Shown here piece by piece: positions 14,392-20,453 of a DNA stretch of 20,453 nt. Where the stretch lies: assembly GCA_002373535.1 (NCBI GenBank), contig DFKL01000160.1, positions 1 through 20,453 of the forward strand. Reading direction: 5' to 3'. The stretch comes from Prevotellaceae bacterium UBA3646. GTDB lineage: Bacteria; Bacteroidota; Bacteroidia; Bacteroidales; Bacteroidaceae. The notes under the pieces were generated by a model. The model made no database searches and was not told where the DNA came from. It worked only from the letters and a program-made list of their open reading frames with translations. The translations under genes and the position numbers were made by a program. Position 1 is the first letter of the stretch, and each line of letters starts with the position of its first letter.

Positions 14392-17100
14392 ATGAAAAAA
14401 CTGTTTCTGATACTTGCGGCCCTCCTGATGGCATCCCTGCCTGCAACTCCGGTACTGAAGGAGAAGAACCTGGCACGAACATTGGGAGTCCTGCGTGCGG
14501 AGCTGGAAATGAACCATCGCCAACAGCAGATGCTGATGCAGCGCTGGGAGCAGCAGGGGGCTCAGCAGCACGAGGAGCTGGTCAGCTACATGACTCAATG
14601 TGAGCAGATCGGACTGATGCTTTATTCGCAGAGTCCGGACAACACCTTTGACATGGCATACGCCTGCCAGCATGCCACGAACCTGTACAACAGGCTGAAC
14701 GACCGCAACGGCAAGATGCTGCCATACGACAAGATACTGCTCCGTCTCAGGCGCGAGCTGGAACGTCTGGATGCCCTGATAGCATCGCTCAAGGCCATGC
14801 CGCCAGTCGAGGCAGAGCACAAGGAGGAACTGACCCAGGCTGACAGCCTGCTGCTGAGCGTGATTGACTCGCTGGGCGACGCAGTGGCCACCCACGACTC
14901 CGTGGCTGTCCACGCCGACCCGCACGAAGCCGCAGAGCGTACTGTCTCGGGCATGGGAGACGAGCCGCTATTCCTCACGGGACAGCAGCTCCAGGACCGT
15001 GCCGAATGCCTAAAGTATGCGCAGGTAATACGCGACAACATGCTGAAGTTCATGGAAGCCCTGGAGAACGAGAGTGTATACTATGCCTCCGTACAGGAAA
15101 AGGTCAGCAACCTCAACAAGTTTGCACAGCGCCGCTACCTGATGCTGCAGGACAACATCTTCCGCAACGGCAGCGACAACTACCTGAAGGTATTGTTCAA
15201 CCTGCCGCGATACGTGATGCAGGCCAAGATGTCGTACACCAACAAATACCGGCCGTTCGAGGGCAAGGAAACAGGATACAGCGAATGGCGCGGTGCCCCA
15301 GTCCTCTTTGTCAGCCTCTTCCTTGTCATCTATCTGGGCGGAGCATGGATACTGACATACGGGGTGCTGAGGCTGCTGGTACCCAGACGATGGCGCGGCC
15401 CTGACTACAGGCAAAAGCGCCACATGCTGACGAACGTCATAGGCATAGGCATATTCGGCATAGCCGTGATGGTTGTCCGGGCCATGGTAGACCGAAGCAT
15501 AATACAGATGGGCACGGGGATGATGATCAACACGGCATGGCTGCTGGAAGCTATCTTCCTGTCGCTGTACGTAAGGCTCAGGGGCGAGCAGATGCTGCAC
15601 GCGGCAAAGATCTACACTCCCCTGATAGTCCTCGCCTTCTTCGTGATAATGTTCCGCATAGTCCTGCTGCCCAACACTATCATAAACCTGGTATTTCCGC
15701 CAGTCATGCTCGCGCTGTGCATCTGGCAGACGATAGTGTCGTCACGCCACCGCAGCCACCTGCCGATGCTGGACATAATATACTCGTGGCTCACTACCGT
15801 CATGATGGTCGCTTCAACCGCGATGACATGGGCCGGATACTCGCTGATGGCGGTGCAGCTGATATTGTGGTGGATGTTCCAGCTGGCTGCCATCATGACC
15901 ATAACCTGCATACATGTCCTGCTGAAGAAATACGAGGACGGTCACGTCCTGATGCGCCTGTCGCCCGGACTGAGGGAACACGCAATGCAGGGCCATGACG
16001 TAACGGCAGAGAAAGCCAGGGTGCAGAAAGACATGGCCAAAGGCAAGTACATCGGCAAGACCTGGCTGTACGACCTGGCCAACTTCTGTCTCGTACCAAT
16101 CCTGGCATGCATGAGCGTCCTGTGGAGTTTCTACTGGGCGGCTGCCACGTTCAACATGACTGCCCTGTGCCGCAAGATATTCTTGTATAACTTCGTGGAC
16201 GTAGACGGGCTTATCCAGATTTCGATATTCAAGCTGTGCATAGTCACCGCCCTGTTCTTCATCTTCCGCTGGGCAAACTACACGATACGCAGTATCTATA
16301 TCCAATACCGTCTCCAGACCACAGCGGACGAGGACAGCATCAACTTCACCCTGGCACGCAACCTGATAGCCATAGTGACATGGGGACTGTTCACCATAAT
16401 ATCCCTGGTGGTCCTGAAGGTGCCGCGCTCGGGCATATCGGTAATCACGGCGGGTCTGGCCACCGGTATGGGCTTCGCCATGAAAGACCTGCTGGAAAAC
16501 TTCTTCTACGGAATATCGCTGATGACAGGGCGTGTGCGTGTGGGAGACTACATCGAATGCGACGGAATCACAGGTCGTGTCGAGCGCATCACATACCAGA
16601 GCACTATGATAGACACGCTGGACGGATGCGTCATAGCGATCCTGAACAGCGCCCTGTTCACCAAGAACTTCAAGAACCTGACCCGTACAGACGACTACCA
16701 GCTGGTAAAACTGCCGGTAGGCGTGTCATACGGCACGGACATTGACCGCGTACGAGATGCAGTAATCAGTGCCATGAACCGGGATTCGGCTCTCAACCTG
16801 GACCAGTTCGGCAACAAGCGCAGCGACGATGCTCCGCTGCTTGACCCGGAGAAGAAAGTGACGGTACGCTTTGCCGGATTCGGCGACAGCAGCGTAAACC
16901 TGTACGTGTGCGCATGGAGCCGCGTGGAGGAACTGGGATGGCTAAAGCCACACTGGGAGGAAGTCGTATACAATGCCCTCAACCGGGCCGGCATCGAAAT
17001 TCCGTTCCCGCAGCGCGACCTCAACATCAGGACCGCGTTCGACCCAGGTATTCTAAACGGCAAGGAAGAAAAGCACGCTCAAACCCAAGAGAAAGAATGA
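14392..17100 (+). CDS. Large MscS-family mechanosensitive ion channel
   Basis: A 902-aa inner-membrane channel, probably opened by membrane tension during hypo-osmotic shock. Residues 1-20 look like a signal peptide (KKLFLILAALLMASLPATP), followed by a long, mostly helical, presumably periplasmic region to about residue 300, then some ten hydrophobic segments from about 302 (APVLFVSLFLVIYLGGAWIL). The pore helix and MscS core begin at Gly681 (GISVITAGLATGMGFAMKDL), followed by the beta domain with GRVRVGDYIECDGITGRVERI and LNSALFTKNFKN. This architecture resembles the large MscK/MscM-type homologues rather than minimal MscS of about 290 aa. The last helix before the core is LIAIVTWGLFTIISLVVLKVP. 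Its TGA overlaps the menF ATG (ATGA), so it appears to be the first gene of the menaquinone operon. Gating and ion preference cannot be read from the sequence. Confidence 0.9.
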   Translation: MKKLFLILAALLMASLPATPVLKEKNLARTLGVLRAELEMNHRQQQMLMQRWEQQGAQQHEELVSYMTQCEQIGLMLYSQSPDNTFDMAYACQHATNLYNRLNDRNGKMLPYDKILLRLRRELERLDALIASLKAMPPVEAEHKEELTQADSLLLSVIDSLGDAVATHDSVAVHADPHEAAERTVSGMGDEPLFLTGQQLQDRAECLKYAQVIRDNMLKFMEALENESVYYASVQEKVSNLNKFAQRRYLMLQDNIFRNGSDNYLKVLFNLPRYVMQAKMSYTNKYRPFEGKETGYSEWRGAPVLFVSLFLVIYLGGAWILTYGVLRLLVPRRWRGPDYRQKRHMLTNVIGIGIFGIAVMVVRAMVDRSIIQMGTGMMINTAWLLEAIFLSLYVRLRGEQMLHAAKIYTPLIVLAFFVIMFRIVLLPNTIINLVFPPVMLALCIWQTIVSSRHRSHLPMLDIIYSWLTTVMMVASTAMTWAGYSLMAVQLILWWMFQLAAIMTITCIHVLLKKYEDGHVLMRLSPGLREHAMQGHDVTAEKARVQKDMAKGKYIGKTWLYDLANFCLVPILACMSVLWSFYWAAATFNMTALCRKIFLYNFVDVDGLIQISIFKLCIVTALFFIFRWANYTIRSIYIQYRLQTTADEDSINFTLARNLIAIVTWGLFTIISLVVLKVPRSGISVITAGLATGMGFAMKDLLENFFYGISLMTGRVRVGDYIECDGITGRVERITYQSTMIDTLDGCVIAILNSALFTKNFKNLTRTDDYQLVKLPVGVSYGTDIDRVRDAVISAMNRDSALNLDQFGNKRSDDAPLLDPEKKVTVRFAGFGDSSVNLYVCAWSRVEELGWLKPHWEEVVYNALNRAGIEIPFPQRDLNIRTAFDPGILNGKEEKHAQTQEKE

Positions 17101-18176
17101 GAAGCCATGCCCCCGTCATACGACGCCTGCTGGACAGCGGGCTGGATTTTGCCCTGTACCGCTTCCCGGGGCAGGAGGAGCCATGCCTTGTCCTGCAACT
17201 GGAAGGCGAGGCTTCCGTAGTAAGCGACACAGAGGAGCCAGAGGGATTCATCCTGGCGCCGTTTGCAGAGACCGAGATGACACCGACCCTGCTGATACGT
17301 CCCGACGTTGCGGTACGCGGATGGGAACTGATCGACCTGCATACCCGCAAACTGCCTCACCGACGCATCTCGCTGAGCAACATACCGCTGGTGCGGACAG
17401 AGACGGACATCGAGAAGAGCAACACCTACAAGGTTGCATACCGTACGTTCAAGTACCAGCTGGACAAGGAGAACTACCAGAAGCTCGTCCTCTCGTATGC
17501 CGAACAGTGCGAATGGGACGGAGCAGGTCATGAGGACAGGGTATTCATCAAGGCTATGGCAGACTATCCCGATTCCATGGTATCACTCGTCTATGTCAAG
17601 GCGGCCGGCCGATGGATAGGGTGTACGCCCGAACTGCTTCTCGAGGGATACGGGGACAAATGGCATACCATGGCTCTTGCCGGCACAATGGACTCATGGA
17701 AGACCGGCTGGTCACAGAAGAACATTCGCGAACAGGCTCTTGTCACCGACTATATAGAGGGACAGCTGCAGGGACTCGGAGCCCGTATATTACGCGAGGG
17801 TCCCTACACCACCCGTGCAGGGGCTCTGGCACATCTGCGCACGGACTTCACCTTCCACCTGCAACGCCAGCTGTCGCCCTACCACATAGCACGCATCCTG
17901 CACCCCACCCCGGCCGTATGCGGCCTGCCTAAGGACGAGGCATGGCACTTCATCCGGCTATTCGAGCGTAACCGCCGCCTGTACTACGCAGGATACCTGG
18001 GACCCATCAACCTCAAAGGCGAGACCGACCTGTACGTAAACATACGCTGTGCCAACATCCGTCCTGGCGGCAAGGCCCTGTTCTTTGCCGGCGGCGGACT
18101 GACCCGCGACAGCAGCTTTCAGGACGAAAGGACGGAGGTCAGGCACAAGCTGGAGACTCTAAAGGACCTATACTGA
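17097..18176 (+). CDS. menF: Isochorismate synthase (chorismate-binding family)
   Basis: Converts chorismate to isochorismate, the entry step of menaquinone synthesis. The frame is open further upstream inside the channel gene, but the ATG at 17097 gives a sensible 359-aa protein (MRSHAPVIRRLLDSG) and an ATGA overlap with the preceding stop. Motifs: YQKLVLSYAEQ with the likely general base Lys129 (the KVVLAR position of E. coli MenF), CTPELLLEG (176-184), HTMALAGTMDS (190-200), REQALVTDYIEGQL (211-224), PAVCGLPKDEAW with RLYYAGYLGPI, and the C-terminal AGGGLTRDSSFQDERTE with Glu344 and Glu347. It is shorter than E. coli MenF (about 430 aa) because the N-terminal part is reduced, as is common in Bacteroidota. 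The neighbouring menD and menB favour isochorismate synthase over anthranilate or aminodeoxychorismate synthase. Confidence 0.93.
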   Translation: MRSHAPVIRRLLDSGLDFALYRFPGQEEPCLVLQLEGEASVVSDTEEPEGFILAPFAETEMTPTLLIRPDVAVRGWELIDLHTRKLPHRRISLSNIPLVRTETDIEKSNTYKVAYRTFKYQLDKENYQKLVLSYAEQCEWDGAGHEDRVFIKAMADYPDSMVSLVYVKAAGRWIGCTPELLLEGYGDKWHTMALAGTMDSWKTGWSQKNIREQALVTDYIEGQLQGLGARILREGPYTTRAGALAHLRTDFTFHLQRQLSPYHIARILHPTPAVCGLPKDEAWHFIRLFERNRRLYYAGYLGPINLKGETDLYVNIRCANIRPGGKALFFAGGGLTRDSSFQDERTEVRHKLETLKDLY

Positions 18177-18188
18177 CACCATACACTC

Positions 18189-19703
18189 ATGCTCACATCA
18201 GACAGGAATACACTCGAACTGCTGGCACTACTCACAGCTCACGGCATCACGGAGCTCGTACTGTGCCCGGGCAGCCGTAACGCAGGAATAGTTCACAGTG
18301 CCCTGGACTGCGGGAAATTCAACTGCCACCCTGTCACAGACGAGCGCAGCGCCGGCTTCTATGCCATAGGTCTTGCACAAGCCACCGGCATGCCTGCTGC
18401 AGTCGTCGTAACCAGTGGAAGCGCACTGGCCAACCTCTATCCCGCAGCTTGTGAGGCATACTACCAGAGAGTTCCCGTAATCTTCATCTCCGCCGACCGG
18501 CCTGCCGAATGGATAGGCCAGATGGACGGGCAGACAATGATACAACCAGGGGCTCTCGGACCAGACATACCGTCATTCTCCCTTCCGCAGGGGAAAGAAA
18601 GCCTGTGGCACGCAAACCGCCTCATCAACGAGGCAATCCTGGAATGTACGCACAGGACATGCAAGCCCGTACATATCAACATTCCCGTGAGCGAGCCTAT
18701 ATACGACTTTACGCAGCAATGCCTGCCCGATGTGCGCAAGATAGTGCGCATAGCAGGCTTGGACGACCGCAATATCGGACTGCTGGCAGAAATGGCACTT
18801 GCGTGCAAGCGTGCCATACTCCTGGCTGGACAGATGCCGGCATGCATGGCAGGAACTCTTGACATCAAGGGGGCGGACATGACAGTAGTTGCCGAGAACC
18901 TCAGCAACCTGTCACCTCGGGACTACACCAACTCATACGACGTAGACTGGGACAGGATGCAGCCTCTGGATCTCGTAGTCACGACAGGAGGCCATCTTAC
19001 GGACAAGCGCATGAAAGAATGGATGCGCAGGAATCCTCCGCGCCAGCACTGGCATGTAAGCGAGGACGGGAAGATAGCAGACCTGTTCCGCTGCCAGACT
19101 GTTGCCATCGAGGCACCATGCCGTGACTTCCTGCGGTCCGTACCTCTGTATGGCAGACATGCCGGCCTGCCTGTAAGGAAGAGCGCCGCATCACCTATTA
19201 TAGACAGGCTCTTCGGCAAATTGCCGTCAAACGCGGCAGTACATCTTGCCAACAGTACGACAGTCCGTGCCTCACAGCTTTCATCCACCACGGCTACAAT
19301 CTGCTGCAACCGTGGTATCAACGGCATCGAAGGCTGCATGAGCACGGCCGTGGGATATGCCGCAGCGAACCCGGACAGTCCTGTGTTCCTGATAATCGGA
19401 GACCTGGCATTCTTCTACGACCAGAACGCTCTGTGGAACGTAGACCTACCTGCCAATCTGCACATACTGCTTATCAACAACGGAGGGGGGGCAATATTCG
19501 ATACGCTGCCGCTGCCGGACGACAGGCTCAGCCGCCGGTACATACAGGCGAGCCACCATGTAACAGCCAGGGCCGCGGCAATGGAATACGGCATCAGATA
19601 TCTCGACGACGAGTCCCAAATGGACGAATTCATCGCGAGCACATGCACCGTAATACTGGAAATCAAAGACTGGAATCACGCTACACGAAATCAGATATTA
19701 TGA
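18189..19703 (+). CDS. menD: 2-succinyl-5-enolpyruvyl-6-hydroxy-3-cyclohexene-1-carboxylate synthase
   Basis: A 504-aa ThDP enzyme that joins 2-oxoglutarate-derived succinic semialdehyde to isochorismate to give SEPHCHC. Visible features: LVLCPGSRNAGI (24-34), TDERSAGFYAIGLA with the ThDP-activating Glu52, VTSGSALANLYPAACEAYYQ, FISADRPAEW, QPGALGPD, and the cofactor-binding region GDL (404-406) through INNGGGAIFDTLP (429-441). It starts 12 bp after the menF stop. It is somewhat shorter than the usual roughly 550 aa, and the C-terminus stops soon after VILEIKDWNH, with its TGA overlapping the menB ATG. Seven consecutive G (19485-19491) encode part of the conserved NNGGG motif and are a possible slippage site. 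Function is firm from motifs and context. Confidence 0.95.
   Translation: MLTSDRNTLELLALLTAHGITELVLCPGSRNAGIVHSALDCGKFNCHPVTDERSAGFYAIGLAQATGMPAAVVVTSGSALANLYPAACEAYYQRVPVIFISADRPAEWIGQMDGQTMIQPGALGPDIPSFSLPQGKESLWHANRLINEAILECTHRTCKPVHINIPVSEPIYDFTQQCLPDVRKIVRIAGLDDRNIGLLAEMALACKRAILLAGQMPACMAGTLDIKGADMTVVAENLSNLSPRDYTNSYDVDWDRMQPLDLVVTTGGHLTDKRMKEWMRRNPPRQHWHVSEDGKIADLFRCQTVAIEAPCRDFLRSVPLYGRHAGLPVRKSAASPIIDRLFGKLPSNAAVHLANSTTVRASQLSSTTATICCNRGINGIEGCMSTAVGYAAANPDSPVFLIIGDLAFFYDQNALWNVDLPANLHILLINNGGGAIFDTLPLPDDRLSRRYIQASHHVTARAAAMEYGIRYLDDESQMDEFIASTCTVILEIKDWNHATRNQIL
19485..19491 (+). repeat. G7 homopolymer inside menD
   Basis: Codons GGA GGG GGG GCA encode Gly432-Gly433-Gly434-Ala435 of the conserved ThDP-site loop and create a run of seven G. 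Slippage of one base would truncate MenD and could disturb the coupled menB start. In this copy the frame is intact. Confidence 0.8.
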
Positions 19704-20453
19704 ACAGAGACTGGAAACAAGTCAGGCAATACCGGGAGATACTGCTGGACGAATGGCAGGGAATTGCCAGGATAACAATCAACCGTCCGCATGTCAGGAA
19801 TGCATTCACACCGCTGACTACCGAGGAAATGGGGGACGCCATGCGCTGGTGCAACGAGGCAGGACACATCCGCGTGGTAATACTGACCGGTGCGGACTCA
19901 CCTCGCAAAGAGGGACAGACATACGAAGAATGGATGGCTACAAACGCTTTCTGCTCCGGCGGCGACATGAATGTCAAGGGACGCGGAGGATATATAGACG
20001 AGAACGGCATCCCACGGCTCACTGTCCTGGACGTGCAGAAACAGATTCGTTCCATTCCCAAGCCTGTAATAGCAATGGTCAACGGCTTTGCCGTAGGCGG
20101 CGGCCACGTACTTCACGTGGTATGCGACCTGACCATCGCCTCCGAGAATGCCAAGTTCGGACAGACGGGTCCCAAGGTCGGAAGCTTTGATGCAGGATTC
20201 GGGTCAAGCTATCTCGCGCGCATAGTGGGACAGAAGAAGGCAAGGGAAATCTGGTACATGTGCCGTCTGTATACAGCCCGTGAGGCCGAGGAGATGGGGA
20301 TGGTCAACAAGGTAGTCCCGCACGACAGGCTTGAGGACGTCACAGTCGAATGGGCTCAGCAGATGATGCAGCATTCTCCCCTGGCAATGCGGATGATAAA
20401 GCGGGGGCTCAATGCCGAACTGGACGGGCAGGCTGGCATACAGGAACTGGCCG
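19700..20453 (+). CDS. menB: 1,4-dihydroxy-2-naphthoyl-CoA synthase, 3' partial
   Basis: A crotonase-fold enzyme that cyclises o-succinylbenzoyl-CoA to DHNA-CoA. The ATG at 19700 overlaps the menD stop (ATGA); 251 codons are visible, and perhaps 20-30 C-terminal residues lie beyond the window. Motifs: INRPHVRNAFTPLT (27-40), oxyanion-hole FCSGGDMNVKG (84-94), VNGFAVGGGHVLHVVCDLTIA (127-147), and GQTGPKVGSFDAGFGSSYLAR (154-174) with catalytic Asp164. Gly157 is at the position of E. coli Gly156, which marks the bicarbonate-dependent type I enzymes; type II enzymes carry Asp there. IVGQKKAREIWYMCR and DGQAGIQEL are strongly MenB-like. The start MNRDWKQVRQY aligns with known MenB N-termini. menC, menE or menA probably follow. 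Confidence 0.95.
   Translation, partial: MNRDWKQVRQYREILLDEWQGIARITINRPHVRNAFTPLTTEEMGDAMRWCNEAGHIRVVILTGADSPRKEGQTYEEWMATNAFCSGGDMNVKGRGGYIDENGIPRLTVLDVQKQIRSIPKPVIAMVNGFAVGGGHVLHVVCDLTIASENAKFGQTGPKVGSFDAGFGSSYLARIVGQKKAREIWYMCRLYTAREAEEMGMVNKVVPHDRLEDVTVEWAQQMMQHSPLAMRMIKRGLNAELDGQAGIQELA

Noticed and set aside
16908..17096. Upstream extension of menF inside the channel gene
   Set aside because: The added residues are out-of-frame channel sequence; MRSHAPVIRR at 17097 gives the family-like start and the ATGA overlap.

Overview
The window looks like a chromosomal segment of a Bacteroidales bacterium, perhaps a Prevotella- or Paraprevotella-like lineage. Evidence: a near-complete SprA (type IX secretion translocon, essentially confined to Bacteroidota), a leucine operon in the order leuA-leuC-leuD-leuA2-leuB, a menaquinone operon, Bacteroidota-type -7 boxes (TAnnTTTG) before two operons, and start codons that mostly lack Shine-Dalgarno sequences. 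Coding DNA is GC-rich for the order, with frequent ATA and AGG codons. Genus assignment is inference.

Layout. (1) 1-7400, plus strand: the 3' 7 kb of sprA (5' end outside the window), then after one base a small four-helix DUF486/DMT-family membrane protein. (2) 7401-13567, minus strand: a five-gene branched-chain amino acid operon transcribed leuA, leuC, leuD, a second isopropylmalate-synthase-family gene (probable citramalate synthase), leuB. Gaps are 50 bp or less and the last three genes overlap. Its final stop codon directly abuts the stop codon of the DUF486 gene. (3) 13568-14391: an 824-bp AT-rich divergent intergenic region with no convincing gene but unusually dense repeats: a possible dispersed repeat block, seven tandem 9-bp units, an 11-bp-period iteron-like array ending in a perfect inverted repeat, an imperfect direct repeat pair and a G-quadruplex motif. 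(4) 14392-20453, plus strand: a large MscS-family channel gene, then menF, menD and menB (3' end outside). The channel overlaps menF, and menD overlaps menB, by ATGA; menF and menD are 12 bp apart, so the four genes look like one transcription unit.

How the genes work together. LeuA, LeuCD and LeuB convert 2-oxoisovalerate to 2-oxoisocaproate (leucine). If the second synthase uses pyruvate, the same LeuCD and LeuB would also make 2-oxobutyrate for isoleucine, so one operon would serve both pathways. MenF, MenD and MenB are three steps from chorismate to menaquinone, the respiratory quinone of Bacteroidota; the remaining men genes probably lie downstream. SprA is the outer-membrane pore of the T9SS and needs partners encoded elsewhere.

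I see no mobile element, CRISPR array, tRNA, rRNA or defence system. Most genes are ordinary housekeeping genes. The least explained parts are the repeat-rich intergenic region, the channel-menaquinone linkage and the sprA-DUF486 linkage.
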